DNA of 34,500 nucleotides. It comes from Streptomyces sp. NRRL S-350 (GTDB lineage Bacteria; Actinomycetota; Actinomycetes; Streptomycetales; Streptomycetaceae). The stretch lies in assembly GCF_000719705.1 (NCBI RefSeq), contig NZ_JOHO01000077.1:1-34500 (forward strand), given 5' to 3'. Positions 1 through 8,206 of this stretch are shown in pieces (position 1 is the first letter of the stretch; every line of letters begins with the position of its first letter). The position numbers were made by a program, and so were the translations under genes. Below the pieces are notes generated by a model. That model was given only the letters and a program-made list of their open reading frames with translations. It had not been told where the DNA came from and did not search any database.

Positions 1-74
1 TGACCTGCGCGATCTGGCACAACCGGACCACCGGCCGACCCATCACCCGCTCGCTGATCGCCTACGACCACTGA
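1..74 (+). CDS. C-terminal end of an unidentified protein (partial)
   Basis: The gene enters from the left edge; the frame beginning at base 3 runs 23 codons to TGA at 72-74. Nearly every codon ends in G or C (22 of 23), as expected for a real streptomycete gene and unlike the other two frames. The visible tail ends in ...RSLIAYDH. This is too short to assign a family. It converges on the next gene, and the hairpin at 148-181 would end both transcripts. Confidence 0.6.
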   Translation, partial: TCAIWHNRTTGRPITRSLIAYDH

Positions 75-147
75 CCGACTTCGGAACTACTCGTCTAGCC
101 CCCGCAGCGCCCGGTCACCGCCCGGCCCCGGGCGGCCGGACACGGGA

Positions 148-181
148 GCGGCCCCGCCGGAGGAACAGCCGGCGGGGCCGC
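148..181. terminator. bidirectional GC hairpin terminator
   Basis: A perfect 13-bp inverted repeat (148-160 with 169-181) with an 8-base loop lies between two convergent genes. There is no U-tract, which is usual for streptomycete terminators. Confidence 0.75.
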
Positions 182-206
182 GTGGAGTGGAGCTCCGGGC
201 GGGGGG

Positions 207-1577
207 TTACCAGTCCCCGCCGCCGAAGTCGCCGCCGCCACCGAAGTCGCCACCGCCGCCGAAGTCTCCGCCGCCACCGAAGCCGCCGAAGTCGCCGCCG
301 TTGAAGTCGCCGCCCGTGTAGTCGCCGCCCTCGTTCTGGTCCTGGTAGCCGTGGTGGCCGCCGTCCGTCATCGGCGCCGCGGCGTAGGCCGGGGAGCTCA
401 TCATGGAGCCGAGCATGGTGCCGACCAGCAGGCCGGGCAGCAGACCGCCCCCGCCGAAGCCGCCGAAGTAGCCGCCCGCCCAGGGCGCGTACGCCGGGCC
501 GGCGTTCCAGTACGGCTGCGGGCCCTGGTCGGTGTCGACGGTGCGGACGGCCGGGTCGAGGCCGGCCGCCAGCCGGTCCGCGTCGGCCTGGCAGACCGGG
601 ACGGTGCGCGGGGCGCCGCCGGCCGGGGACCACTCGACGTCCTTGACGGAGGGACCGTGGCGCGGGTCCATGAAGCAGGGGGGACGGCGGTCGGGCAGCG
701 GGCGCTGCTCGCGTCGGGCGCTCAGGGTGGCCAGTGCGAACCGGCCGTCCTCGATCGCCTCGGTGACCTGCTTGACGTCCTCGGGCCGCTTGGCCTCGTC
801 CATCAGGCGCTTGGACTTCTCGTACGAGTCCAGGGCGTGGGCGTAGTCGGTGCGCTGGGCGTCGTCGACGCCCGGTGCGCCGGGGTTGAAGTCGAGCCGG
901 TCCAGTTCCTCGCCGAAGGCGGTGATGTCCTCGTCCACCACGCGGCGCAGCTGCTCCAGCTCGGCCCGGGCCTTCTCCTCCTTGCGCTTCTTGGCGCGGC
1001 GGAAGAGGAAGAAGACTCCGGCGCCGGCCAGGGCCACCAGCACGACGGGGATGACCACCCAGGCGATCGAGGTGCTGTGGTTGACCCCGGTGCCCTTGGT
1101 CTGCGGGGCCGCCTGGTCGACGAAGTCGTTCAGCGTCGCGTCGATGTCGCCGTTGTGGGCGCGGAAGGCCGCGCCGGAGATCCGCTCGGGGATGCCGGCG
1201 CCCAGCGCGCCGCGGTCCGCGTGGGCCAGGAACTGGTTGCCGCGCCAGATCGCGTAGACACCGTCGATGCCCACCATGGTGCGCAGGTCCTTGAAGACGG
1301 TGTCCTTGGCGTAGGCCGGCGAGTCGGGGACGACCGCGACGAAGATCGGCTTGTCGGCCTTGTCGATCTTCTTGGTCAGGGCGTCGGCCTGCTCCTGGCT
1401 GAAGCGGCTCGTCATCGCCGGGTCCACGTAGACCTTGCCCTGCTTCAGGGCGGCGGAGGCGTCGCTCAGCCCGCCGGCGGCCGAGGCCGCCGGGGCCAGC
1501 AGGAGCAGCAGCCCGAGCAGCGCCGCCACCAGGGCAAGTGGCCCGGCGCCCCGGGAACGTCGTGCAAGGGTTCTCAT
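207..1577 (-). CDS. secreted/membrane protein with TPM-like N-terminal domain and Gly-rich tail
   Basis: A 456-aa protein. The ATG at 1577 is chosen because it begins a typical signal peptide (basic RxxRR start, Leu/Ala core, cleavage near ASA-A at about residue 33). Residues 36-160 form a putative extracytoplasmic alpha/beta domain that loosely resembles TPM/Psb32-type domains. One membrane helix lies at about 171-193, followed by a basic, charged coiled-coil segment (194-250). A Pro/Cys-containing region comes next, and the last 100 residues are dominated by Gly, ending in GGGGDF repeats and GGGDW. The topology is therefore an outside sensor-like domain, one helix and a cytoplasmic coiled coil plus tail, if the signal peptide is cleaved or acts as a first helix. 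Function is unknown and the TPM assignment is tentative. It is divergent from the transporter gene at 1901. Confidence 0.8.
   Translation of the reverse strand: MRTLARRSRGAGPLALVAALLGLLLLLAPAASAAGGLSDASAALKQGKVYVDPAMTSRFSQEQADALTKKIDKADKPIFVAVVPDSPAYAKDTVFKDLRTMVGIDGVYAIWRGNQFLAHADRGALGAGIPERISGAAFRAHNGDIDATLNDFVDQAAPQTKGTGVNHSTSIAWVVIPVVLVALAGAGVFFLFRRAKKRKEEKARAELEQLRRVVDEDITAFGEELDRLDFNPGAPGVDDAQRTDYAHALDSYEKSKRLMDEAKRPEDVKQVTEAIEDGRFALATLSARREQRPLPDRRPPCFMDPRHGPSVKDVEWSPAGGAPRTVPVCQADADRLAAGLDPAVRTVDTDQGPQPYWNAGPAYAPWAGGYFGGFGGGGLLPGLLVGTMLGSMMSSPAYAAAPMTDGGHHGYQDQNEGGDYTGGDFNGGDFGGFGGGGDFGGGGDFGGGGDFGGGDW
219..285 (-). repeat. 18-bp tandem repeat encoding GGGGDF
   Basis: The hexamer GAAGTC recurs at 225, 243 and 261, an exact 18-bp period, giving consecutive GGGGDF units at the C terminus of the upstream-reading gene. 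Units differ by a few bases at wobble positions. Confidence 0.8.
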
Positions 1578-1900
1578 GCCCCCGACGCTATCGCGAGTGG
1601 CGCCGGGGCACGCCATACCCTTCGCATACTGGTTGTGACAAGACTCCCCGCCGTCCGCCGGGGCAGCTCCCCTCCTCGGGGATGATGTTCCCCCCAGCCG
1701 ACCCGGAGGCCGGCGGGGCGCGGGAACCGCAGGAGCCGCCCGGACGTACGTCCCGGCAGGCCCGGCCCGGTTCCGGGGCGGCCCGGGGGCGCTGCGGGGA
1801 CGTCGAGACCGTACCGCGCGAACGGGCATAGTGGTCCCGGGCCGCCCGTCCCATGACCTGTTCTTGACCCACCCGACCCAACTCCCGATCGGAGCACCCG
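1578..1900. other. divergent intergenic region
   Basis: This 323-bp region separates the Gly-rich membrane protein (minus) from the DMT transporter (plus). It should hold both promoters. A reasonable minus-strand promoter is listed separately at 1612-1641. For the plus gene only a weak CATAGT element (1827-1832) is visible. I see no RNA gene or credible ORF. Confidence 0.6.
1612..1641 (-). promoter_or_regulatory. candidate promoter for the Gly-rich membrane protein gene
   Basis: On the minus strand TTGTCA (1636-1641) is followed after 18 bp by TATGGC (1612-1617). A second possible -10, TAGCGT, lies closer to the start codon. Inference from consensus only. Confidence 0.4.
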
Positions 1901-2821
1901 GTGATCATCGGCCTCGTCACCGCCGTGGCGGCATCCGCCTGCTACGGCACCGGCTCGGTCCTCCAGGCCGTCGGATCCCGCCGTTCCGCCCGCGAGGAGG
2001 CCGCCAAGGGCTCCACCGGCTCGACCACCGAGCACGGCGGACCCAGCCTGTCGTCGACCGCGAAGGCCGCCGTCACCTGGGAGTTCATCGTCGGTACGGT
2101 GCTCGACCTGATCGGCTTCGGGCTCGGCGCGCTGGCCGCGCGGCTGCTGCCGCTGTTCCTCTCCCAGACCATCATCAGCGCCAACCTGGTGATCACCGCG
2201 CTGCTCAGCATCAAGCTGCTGGGCATCAGGCTCAAGCAGTTGGAGTGGGCCTCGATCGGCGTGCTCTGCTCGGCGCTGGTGCTGCTGGCCGTCTCGGCCG
2301 GCCCGGAGGGCGGCCACCACGCGGACATGTCCTTCCACTGGTGGCTGCTGATCGCCACCACGGTGCTGCTGGTCGGCGGCAGCCTGCTGGTGCGGCGGAT
2401 GGGCGCCGGCGGCGCGATCGTCGCCGGCCTGCTGTCCGGCCTCGGCTTCGGCGGCCTGGGCGTCGGTGTGCGCATCCTCGACGGCGTCGACCCGTTCGAC
2501 CTGGGCACGCTGCTCTCCGACCCGGCGCTCTACGCGATCCTGGTCGGCGGCCTCGGCGGCATGTACATCCACACCGTGGCGCTGCAGATCGGCTCGGTGA
2601 ACGGCGCCACGGCTGCCCTGGTGGTCGGCGAGACGGTGCTGCCCGGCGCGGTCGGCGTGCTGTGGCTCGGCGACTCCTCCAAGGCCGGCCTCGGCTGGCT
2701 GGGGGTGGTCGGCTTCCTGCTCGCGGTGGTGTCCGCGGTCGGGGTCGCCTACTTCGGCCAGGACGGCCACGGCACGCCCGGCGACGCCGCCGCCGAGCAC
2801 CCCGAACTCGCGCACAAGTAG
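1901..2821 (+). CDS. DMT-superfamily multi-pass membrane transporter
   Basis: A 306-aa integral membrane protein starting at GTG 1901. The start lies immediately at the first hydrophobic segment (IIGLVTAVAASACYGTGSVL). About nine to ten hydrophobic helices follow, with a Ser/Thr-rich polar loop at about 30-60 and a short cytoplasmic tail. The small-residue-rich helices and the N-terminal 'ACYGTGSVLQA' pattern fit the EamA/DMT drug-metabolite transporter type, with two similar halves. The substrate cannot be read from the sequence. It ends 6 bp from the convergent mutM stop, with no clear hairpin in between. Confidence 0.8.
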   Translation: MIIGLVTAVAASACYGTGSVLQAVGSRRSAREEAAKGSTGSTTEHGGPSLSSTAKAAVTWEFIVGTVLDLIGFGLGALAARLLPLFLSQTIISANLVITALLSIKLLGIRLKQLEWASIGVLCSALVLLAVSAGPEGGHHADMSFHWWLLIATTVLLVGGSLLVRRMGAGGAIVAGLLSGLGFGGLGVGVRILDGVDPFDLGTLLSDPALYAILVGGLGGMYIHTVALQIGSVNGATAALVVGETVLPGAVGVLWLGDSSKAGLGWLGVVGFLLAVVSAVGVAYFGQDGHGTPGDAAAEHPELAHK

Positions 2822-2827
2822 GGCGGG

Positions 2828-3706
2828 TCAGCCCCCGCTGCGGGCCCGCGGCACGCGCTGGCAGCGGGGGCAGAAGTAGCTGGAGCGGTTCATCCAGGCC
2901 ACCCGCCGGATCGCGGTGCCGCAGCGGCGGCACGGCTCGTGCTCGCGGCCGTAGGCGTCGAGGTCCCGGGAGAAGTAGCCGCTCTCGCCGTTCACGTTGA
3001 CGTAGAGGCTGTCGAAGCTGGTGCCGCCGACGGCGAGCGCCGCGGTCATCACGTCCCTGGCGTTGGCCAGCAGGAGCGCGGCCTGCGGGCGGGTCAGAGT
3101 CGCGGTCGGCCGGTCGTGGTGCAGCCTGGAGCGCCAGAGCGACTCGTCGGCGTAGATGTTGCCGACGCCGCTGATCAGGGTCTGGTCGAGCAGCGCGCGC
3201 TTGACGGTGGTGCGCTTGGCGCGCAGCGCGGTCAGGAAGGCCTCGTCGTCGAAGCGCGGGTCGAGCGGGTCGCGGGCGATGTGCGCGATGGAGACGGGCG
3301 TGCCCTCCGGGTCGTCCTCCTCGGCCTCCTCGACCGCCAGGCCGCCGAAGGTCCGCTGGTCGACGAAGCGCAGTTCGCGCCCGCCGTCGGTGAAGCGCAG
3401 CCGGACGCGCAGGTGCGTCTCGTCCGGCACCGACGGGTCCTGGACGAGGAGTTGGCCGCTCATCCCGAGGTGGCCGATCAGCGAGAAGCCGGTACCGCTG
3501 CCGGACAGCGGCACCCACAGGTACTTGCCGCGCCGCTGCGCGGTACCCAGGGTGGCGCCGGTCAGCCGGGCCGCGAAGTCGACCGCGCCGGCCGGCTGGC
3601 GGCGCACCGCGCGCGGGTGGAGGACCTGCACGTCGGCGACGGTCCGACCGGCGACCCAGCCGGCCAGACCGCGGCGGACGACCTCGACTTCGGGGAGTTC
3701 GGGCAC
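2828..3706 (-). CDS. mutM: formamidopyrimidine-DNA glycosylase (Fpg/MutM)
   Basis: A 292-aa bifunctional DNA glycosylase/AP lyase that removes 8-oxoguanine and ring-opened purines. The start is fixed by the MPELPE N terminus: Pro2 is the Schiff-base nucleophile and Glu3 the acid/base residue. Lys61 (in RRGKYLW) matches the conserved catalytic lysine. 'GVGNIYADE' is the helix-two-turn-helix DNA-binding signature. The C terminus carries the zinc finger (CRRC...CPRC) with Arg in MNRSSYFC. Length is normal. It lies downstream of rnc in the same direction, as in other streptomycetes, at the end of the DUF177-rpmF-rnc-mutM unit. Confidence 0.96.
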   Translation of the reverse strand: MPELPEVEVVRRGLAGWVAGRTVADVQVLHPRAVRRQPAGAVDFAARLTGATLGTAQRRGKYLWVPLSGSGTGFSLIGHLGMSGQLLVQDPSVPDETHLRVRLRFTDGGRELRFVDQRTFGGLAVEEAEEDDPEGTPVSIAHIARDPLDPRFDDEAFLTALRAKRTTVKRALLDQTLISGVGNIYADESLWRSRLHHDRPTATLTRPQAALLLANARDVMTAALAVGGTSFDSLYVNVNGESGYFSRDLDAYGREHEPCRRCGTAIRRVAWMNRSSYFCPRCQRVPRARSGG

Positions 3707-3735
3707 GACAACACGCCTCCTGCGGGAGCGAACGG

Positions 3736-3764
3736 CAGGAGGGGGCTACGCCGCGCCCCTCCTG
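3736..3764 (-). terminator. intergenic hairpin between rnc and mutM
   Basis: CAGGAGGGG (3736-3744) pairs with CCCCTCCTG (3756-3764). It may act as an attenuator or processing site between co-directional genes. Next to it, at about 3766-3787, lies a short AGCGAGCG-type repeat common in actinobacterial intergenic DNA. Confidence 0.4.
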
Positions 3765-3787
3765 TCCCGTCGCTCGCTGCGCTCGCT

Positions 3788-4576
3788 CTAGGCCCCGGCG
3801 GGCAGCCGGTCCGCGTACTTCTCCTTGATCGCGCGCCAGGCGCTCTCGGCGGCCTTCTGCTCGGCTTCCTTCTTCGAGCGGCCGACGCCGCTGCCGAAGT
3901 CCTCGCCGGCCACCCGGGCCGCTGCGGTGAAGGTCTTCTCGTGGTCCGGACCGGACTCCATGACCACGTACTCGGGAACGCCGATGCCCACCGAGGCGGT
4001 GAGCTCCTGGAGGCTGGTCTTCCAGTCCAGGCCCGCGCCCAGCTGGGAGGACTCCTCGATCAGTGGGTCGAACAGCCGGTGGACGAACTCGGTGGCGGCG
4101 TCCAGCCCGCGGTCCAGGTAGACGGCGCCGATCACGGCCTCGACGGTGTCGGCGAGGATCGACGACTTGTCGCGGCCGCCGGTGCCCTCCTCGCCCTTGC
4201 CGAGCCGGATGAACGCGCCGAGGTCCAGGCCCCGGCCGACGTCCGCGAGCGCGCGGGAGTTGACCACCGCGGCGCGCAGCTTGGCGAGCGTGCCCTCCGG
4301 GACGTCCGGGTGGACGCGGTAGAGGGTGTCGGTCACCACCAGGCCCAGCACCGAGTCCCCGAGGAACTCCAGGCGCTCGTTGGTGGGCAGACCACCGTTC
4401 TCGTACGCGTACGAGCGGTGGGTCAGGGCACGTACCAGAAGGGCGCGCTCGAGTGTGTACCCGAGGCGCCCTTCCAGGACGTCGTATTCGGTCGAAGCCG
4501 GCCCGCCGGCCTTGCCGCCGCCCGAAGTGCCCTTCGGGGCGGTGGACGCCTTGCGGGTGGAGTTACCGTCCGACAT
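3788..4576 (-). CDS. rnc: ribonuclease III
   Basis: A 262-aa double-strand-specific endoribonuclease that processes rRNA precursors and, in Streptomyces, affects antibiotic regulation (AbsB; established for S. coelicolor). The ATG at 4576 gives MSDGNST, with a short low-complexity N-terminal extension (residues 1-28). The RNase III signature NERLEFLGD lies at 66-74. The second acidic motif is [15 protein letters not shown]-terminal dsRBD follows (WKTSLQELT... to [14 protein letters not shown]). It starts 20 bp after the rpmF stop and is read with it. All expected catalytic acidic residues are present. Confidence 0.95.
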   Translation of the reverse strand: MSDGNSTRKASTAPKGTSGGGKAGGPASTEYDVLEGRLGYTLERALLVRALTHRSYAYENGGLPTNERLEFLGDSVLGLVVTDTLYRVHPDVPEGTLAKLRAAVVNSRALADVGRGLDLGAFIRLGKGEEGTGGRDKSSILADTVEAVIGAVYLDRGLDAATEFVHRLFDPLIEESSQLGAGLDWKTSLQELTASVGIGVPEYVVMESGPDHEKTFTAAARVAGEDFGSGVGRSKKEAEQKAAESAWRAIKEKYADRLPAGA

Positions 4577-4596
4577 CGATCCGTGCACCCTGCCGA

Positions 4597-4770
4597 TCAG
4601 ACCGAGAGGACCTGGCGGCGGTTGTACGTGCCGCAGCTCGGGCACGCGATGTGGCCGAGCTTCGGCTCGTGGCAGCGGTCGCACGCCACGAGGGCCGGAA
4701 CGACGGCCTTCCAGTTGGACCGGCGGTGGCGCGTGTTGCTGCGCGACATCTTCCGCTTCGGAACAGCCAC
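4597..4770 (-). CDS. rpmF: 50S ribosomal protein L32 (zinc-binding form)
   Basis: A 57-aa ribosomal protein, too short for many ORF callers. It starts at GTG (4768-4770) with [17 protein letters not shown], the classical L32 N terminus. The zinc ribbon is complete: CDRC at 30-33 and CPSC at 43-46. This is the 'C+' form; streptomycetes usually carry a separate cysteine-less paralogue under Zur control elsewhere (family knowledge). The start lies 2 bp after the DUF177 stop, so the two are translationally linked, an association conserved in many bacteria. Confidence 0.96.
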   Translation of the reverse strand: MAVPKRKMSRSNTRHRRSNWKAVVPALVACDRCHEPKLGHIACPSCGTYNRRQVLSV

Positions 4771-4772
4771 GG

Positions 4773-5417
4773 CTACTTCTCCTGGTTCTCGGCGAGACCC
4801 TCACGGGTGTCGCTGTTCTTGATCCCGTCACCCTCGTCGCCGGGGGCGGCGGAGAGTCCCTGCAGAGCCGCCCACCGGGGGTCGGCGGCGTCGTGGTGGT
4901 GCGCCGGGTCGTCGCTCAGGCGCGCCCCGCATTCGGAGCACAGACCCAGGCAGTCTTCCTGGCACACCGGCTGCAGCGGCAGTGCGAGCACCACCGCGTC
5001 ACGCAGCACCGGCTGGAGGTCGAAGAAGTCGCCCTCCAGACGGTAAGTCTCTTCTTCCGAGTCCTCGTCGAGGTCCTCGGTCCCGGTGGTCCGGGCGCGG
5101 TGGCGCTCGTCGGACTCCGGGTAGTAGTACAGCTCCTGGAAGTCCACGTCGATGTCGAAGTCGACGGGCTCCAGGCACCGGACGCACTCGCCCTCGACGT
5201 GGGCGTCGGCGGTGCCGGTGACCAGCACGCCCTCGACCACGGACTCCAGGCGGAGCTCCAGCTCGATCGGGCTCTTCTCCGGGACGCCGATCACGTCGAT
5301 GATCCCGAGGCCCTCGGGGGCCTCCAGGGTCCGGCTCACCTTGCGCATCGAACCCGGACGACGGCCCAGCTCGTGCGTGTCGAACACGAGGGGGTCGCGG
5401 TGGTCGAGGCGGTTCAC
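4773..5417 (-). CDS. DUF177 (YceD-type) family protein
   Basis: A 214-aa protein starting at GTG 5417 ([14 protein letters not shown]). DUF177/YceD proteins sit upstream of rpmF across bacteria and plants and are implicated in 23S rRNA accumulation (family knowledge). Visible signatures are CVRCLEP (C78, C81) and [13 protein letters not shown] (C152, C156, C160, C163), plus a very acidic stretch (about 111-124). The C-terminal tail after the second Cys cluster is variable. It is the first gene of the rpmF-rnc-mutM unit; its promoter is probably 5514-5542. Confidence 0.9.
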   Translation of the reverse strand: MNRLDHRDPLVFDTHELGRRPGSMRKVSRTLEAPEGLGIIDVIGVPEKSPIELELRLESVVEGVLVTGTADAHVEGECVRCLEPVDFDIDVDFQELYYYPESDERHRARTTGTEDLDEDSEEETYRLEGDFFDLQPVLRDAVVLALPLQPVCQEDCLGLCSECGARLSDDPAHHHDAADPRWAALQGLSAAPGDEGDGIKNSDTREGLAENQEK

Positions 5418-5513
5418 GGTGTCCTGACTTCCATGGGGGTGATCGGTGCGTCTCCATCAGGTCGGCGCCGCGAGGGCAAGCCGACAGTCCGACGTGGAGA
5501 GGCCGGAGTGGTC

Positions 5514-5542
5514 AGACTACCGGAGTCTCCCGCCAGGCCCAA
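5514..5542 (-). promoter_or_regulatory. candidate promoter of the DUF177-rpmF-rnc-mutM operon
   Basis: On the minus strand TTGGGC (5537-5542), 17 bp, then TAGTCT (5514-5519) fits the HrdB-type consensus. It overlaps the inverted repeat that would end the upstream gene. Confidence 0.55.
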
Positions 5543-5564
5543 CTTCGGTCCCGTCAGGAGACTC
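5523..5564 (-). terminator. probable terminator of the coiled-coil protein gene
   Basis: GAGTCTCC (5523-5530) is complementary to GGAGACTC (5557-5564), an 8-bp stem with a 26-base loop starting 12 bp after the stop codon. The long loop makes this weaker than the other terminators in the window. Confidence 0.45.
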
Positions 5565-5576
5565 GCCGCCGGTCCG

Positions 5577-6803
5577 CTAGCGTCCGCCGAGCTCCCGCAG
5601 CCTGGTCATGTCGATCATGCTGGTGTCGAAGAAGCTGGTCTCGTCCAGGCCTTGGCCCTGCTGCTGCCCGTGCTGCTGGCCCTGCTGCTGCTGGTGGTGC
5701 CCCTGCTGCTGGTGCGGGACGGCCGGCGGGGCGGCGGGCGGCTGCGGGTAGTTGTAGCCGTCGTACGGCTGCGCGCCGTAGCCCGGCTGCGGTTGCTGCT
5801 GTTGCTGCTGCTGGTAGTCGTAGCCCCCCTGCTGCTGGGGCGGGTAGCCCTGCTGCTGGTAGCCGCCCTGCTGCTGGCCCCACTGGGTGTGGTACGGATC
5901 GCCCTGGCCCGCCGGGTCGTAGCCGCCGCCGTACACCTCGGCGTACTGCCCGCCCTGCTGCTGGGCGGCCGCGTACTGGTCGGCCCCGGGGTCCTGCCAG
6001 CCGGCCGCGGCCGGGGTCTGCTCCGGCCAGGTCTGCTGCTGCGGGACGTCCTCGCGGTACCAGGCGATGTCCGAGCCGTCACTGTCCTCGGCGAAGCCCG
6101 CCGCCACCGCCTCGGCCCGCTCCTTGGCGTGCTGCGCCTCGTCGGCGGCGGCCAGGTAGGCGCCCAGCTCGTCGATGGGCCGCTTGCCGAGCAGCTTGTC
6201 GCGGCCCTTGCCGACGGCCTCCAGGGTGGCGCCGAGCACGTTCTCCAGCGTGGCGAGCTTCACATCGACGTACTCGTCCACCTCGGGGCTCGGGCTGTGC
6301 CGCTGCGGGCGGAACTCCTCGCCGTCGGCCTCGCCGTCGTGCTCGTTCTCGAAGATGCCGGCGTCACCGCGCAGCTTGGTGCGGCCGCGGCCGACCGCGC
6401 CGAGCGTCTTGGTCAGCACGACCTCGAAGTTGGCGAGCTTGCTGTCCACGTAGTCGTCGGCCTCGGCCCGCTTGGCCTCGACCTCGGCCCGCGCCTCGGC
6501 GAGGATCCGGTCGGCCTGGGCCTGCGCCTGGCGGACCACCTCGGTGTCCGAGATCAGCGAGCCGCGCTCGGCGTGCGCCCCCTGGATGATCCGCTCCGCC
6601 TCGGCCTGGGCACCGGCCACCACGTGCTCGTGGTCGGCCATCACCGACTGGGCCTGGGCGAGTTCGGCGGGCAGGGCCGCCTTGAGGTCGTTGAGCAGGC
6701 CGATCAGCTCGGCCCGGTTCACCACGCAGGAGGCCGACATCGGCATCGAGCGGGCGTTCTCGACCGCCGCCACGATCTCGTCGACCTTGTTCTGCACGTC
6801 CAC
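5577..6803 (-). CDS. coiled-coil protein with DivIVA/ATP-synthase-b-like helices and Q/G/Y-rich tail
   Basis: A 408-aa protein. GTG 6803 is chosen because VDVQNKVDEIVAAVENARSM is a coherent amphipathic start, whereas the upstream extension is Arg-rich and non-coding-like. Residues 1-110 are a long charged helix with Ala/Glu heptads (AQAQADRILAEARAEVEAKRAE). Two related modules follow: DSKLANFEVVLTKTLGAVGRGRTKL and, about 80 residues later, DVKLATLENVLGATLEAVGKGRDKL, so an internal duplication is clear. Beyond about residue 240 the sequence is low complexity, rich in Gln, Gly, Tyr and Pro. It ends in a non-repetitive DETSFFDTSMIDMTRLRELGG motif. Family members are annotated as DivIVA-like or ATP synthase-like. 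A structural role is an inference and no enzyme motif is present. Confidence 0.8.
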   Translation of the reverse strand: MDVQNKVDEIVAAVENARSMPMSASCVVNRAELIGLLNDLKAALPAELAQAQSVMADHEHVVAGAQAEAERIIQGAHAERGSLISDTEVVRQAQAQADRILAEARAEVEAKRAEADDYVDSKLANFEVVLTKTLGAVGRGRTKLRGDAGIFENEHDGEADGEEFRPQRHSPSPEVDEYVDVKLATLENVLGATLEAVGKGRDKLLGKRPIDELGAYLAAADEAQHAKERAEAVAAGFAEDSDGSDIAWYREDVPQQQTWPEQTPAAAGWQDPGADQYAAAQQQGGQYAEVYGGGYDPAGQGDPYHTQWGQQQGGYQQQGYPPQQQGGYDYQQQQQQQPQPGYGAQPYDGYNYPQPPAAPPAVPHQQQGHHQQQQGQQHGQQQGQGLDETSFFDTSMIDMTRLRELGGR

Positions 6804-6887
6804 GGGGCTTCGTCTTTCCGTGTGCCGCCGACGGTCCGGCGGAGGCAGGCCCGACGCGGTGGACCTCACCGCAGGGCAGGGATACAG

Positions 6888-6918
6888 ACTTTACGGCCAG
6901 CGTGGGGCGGGGTCACAA
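6888..6918 (-). promoter_or_regulatory. possible promoter for the coiled-coil protein gene
   Basis: Minus-strand TTGTGA (6913-6918) and TAAAGT (6888-6893), spaced 19 bp, lie about 85 bp upstream of GTG 6803. The spacing is longer than ideal. Confidence 0.35.
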
Positions 6919-6990
6919 CGCCCGAGCCGAACCGACTCCCCGCCCAACGGACAATTGGTGACGAACCGGCAGAAAGGGACAACCGGCGGG

Positions 6991-7482
6991 CTACTGCTCG
7001 GCCTTGCGCTCCGCGATCCGCTCGACCAGTCGCCGGTGCACCGTCTCCGGCAGCAGGTGCGAGACGTCACCGCCGTACGAGGCGACCTCCTTGACCAGCG
7101 TCGAGGAGAGGAAGCTGTACGTCGGCGAGGTCGGCACGAACAGCGTCTCCACGCCGGTCAGGCCGTGGTTCATCTGCGCCATCTGCAGCTCGTAGTCGAA
7201 GTCGCTGACCGCGCGCAGGCCCTTGATGATCGCGGGGATGCCGCGCTCCCGGCAGAAGTCCACCAACAGGCCGTGGTACGACTCGGCCACCACGTTGCCG
7301 AAGCTCGCGGTGACCTCCTCGATCAGGTCGATCCGCTCCTCGACGCTGAACATGCCCTGCTTGTTCCGGTTCACCAGGACCGTGACGTGCACCACGTCGT
7401 AGAGCTTCGAAGCCCGCCCGATGATGTCGAGGTGACCGTGGGTGATCGGGTCGAACGAACCGGGACAGACGGCTCGGCGCAT
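6991..7482 (-). CDS. coaD: phosphopantetheine adenylyltransferase
   Basis: A 163-aa enzyme of CoA biosynthesis that transfers AMP from ATP to 4'-phosphopantetheine to give dephospho-CoA. Start ATG 7482 (MRRAVCPGSFDP). The nucleotidyltransferase T/HxGH motif is THGH (14-17), preceded by PGSFDP. The second adenylate-binding motif is YSFLSSTLVKE (about 121-131), equivalent to ISSTxVR. Length is the family norm. It lies 50 bp downstream of rsmD, a widely conserved pairing. Confidence 0.97.
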   Translation of the reverse strand: MRRAVCPGSFDPITHGHLDIIGRASKLYDVVHVTVLVNRNKQGMFSVEERIDLIEEVTASFGNVVAESYHGLLVDFCRERGIPAIIKGLRAVSDFDYELQMAQMNHGLTGVETLFVPTSPTYSFLSSTLVKEVASYGGDVSHLLPETVHRRLVERIAERKAEQ

Positions 7483-7532
7483 GGCGTGTGTGCTCCCTCG
7501 TGGGGTGACGGCTCTTGCGGGCCCGCGGCCCG

Positions 7533-8117
7533 CTACTCCTGCTCGCCGGCCGCGGCGGCGGCGCGACCGTACCAGAGCGTGCCCTCGCCGTAGCGGCGGG
7601 AGCGCAGCGGCTCGAAGCCCTCGGGCCAACCGAACTCGCCGCCGCGGGTACTGCGCTCCACGGTGACAAGCGAGTCCGGCGCGAGCCAGCCCCCGGCCAG
7701 GAGTGTGATCAGCATCTCGCGCAGTTCGGCGTCCGTCACGGCGTACGGCGGATCGAGGAACACCAGGTCGTACGGGGTCTGCGGGGCCGGCCCCGCGACC
7801 ACCTTCTCCGCCTTGGCGGCCCGCACCTCGGCGCCCGGCAGGCCGACCGTCCGGACGTTCTCCCGGATCACCCGGGCCGCCTGGCCGTCCGCCTCGACCA
7901 GCAGGACGTGCTCGGCACCGCGCGACAGCGCCTCCAGCCCGACCGCGCCCGATCCGCCGAACAGGTCCAGCATCCGGGCCCCGTGCAGGGTGCCGCGCAG
8001 CGCCTCCAGGGTGGAGAACATCGCCTCGCGGGCCTTGTCGGAGGTCGGTCGGGTGCCCCGGCCGGGCGGTACGGCCAGCCGGCGGCCGCCGGCCGCCCCG
8101 GCGATCACGCGGGTCAT
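7533..8117 (-). CDS. rsmD: 16S rRNA (guanine966-N2)-methyltransferase
   Basis: A 194-aa SAM-dependent methyltransferase acting on 16S rRNA G966. Start ATG 8117 (MTRVIAGAAGGRRL, the typical family N terminus). SAM-binding motif I is LDLFGGSGAVGLEA (50-63). The catalytic DPPY tetrapeptide is at 122-125. Length fits. It pairs with coaD downstream. Confidence 0.95.
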   Translation of the reverse strand: MTRVIAGAAGGRRLAVPPGRGTRPTSDKAREAMFSTLEALRGTLHGARMLDLFGGSGAVGLEALSRGAEHVLLVEADGQAARVIRENVRTVGLPGAEVRAAKAEKVVAGPAPQTPYDLVFLDPPYAVTDAELREMLITLLAGGWLAPDSLVTVERSTRGGEFGWPEGFEPLRSRRYGEGTLWYGRAAAAAGEQE

Positions 8118-8162
8118 GGTGGTGGGAGGTCCTTTCGTCGCTGCCCGACCACGCTATACGGG

Positions 8163-8195
8163 CCGGGGCCCCACCGACGCGCGGTGGGGCCCCGG
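8163..8195 (-). terminator. strong hairpin after the HTH-protein gene
   Basis: A perfect 13-bp stem (8163-8175 with 8183-8195) and 7-base loop, 11 bp past the stop of the upstream gene and before rsmD, so coaD-rsmD is probably transcribed separately. Confidence 0.75.
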
Positions 8196-8206
8196 GGGTC
8201 GGTCCG

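Noticed and set aside
1574..2815. Minus-strand frame across the DMT transporter gene
   Set aside because: Gln/His/Ala-rich shadow; the plus strand shows regular membrane helices and a GTG start.
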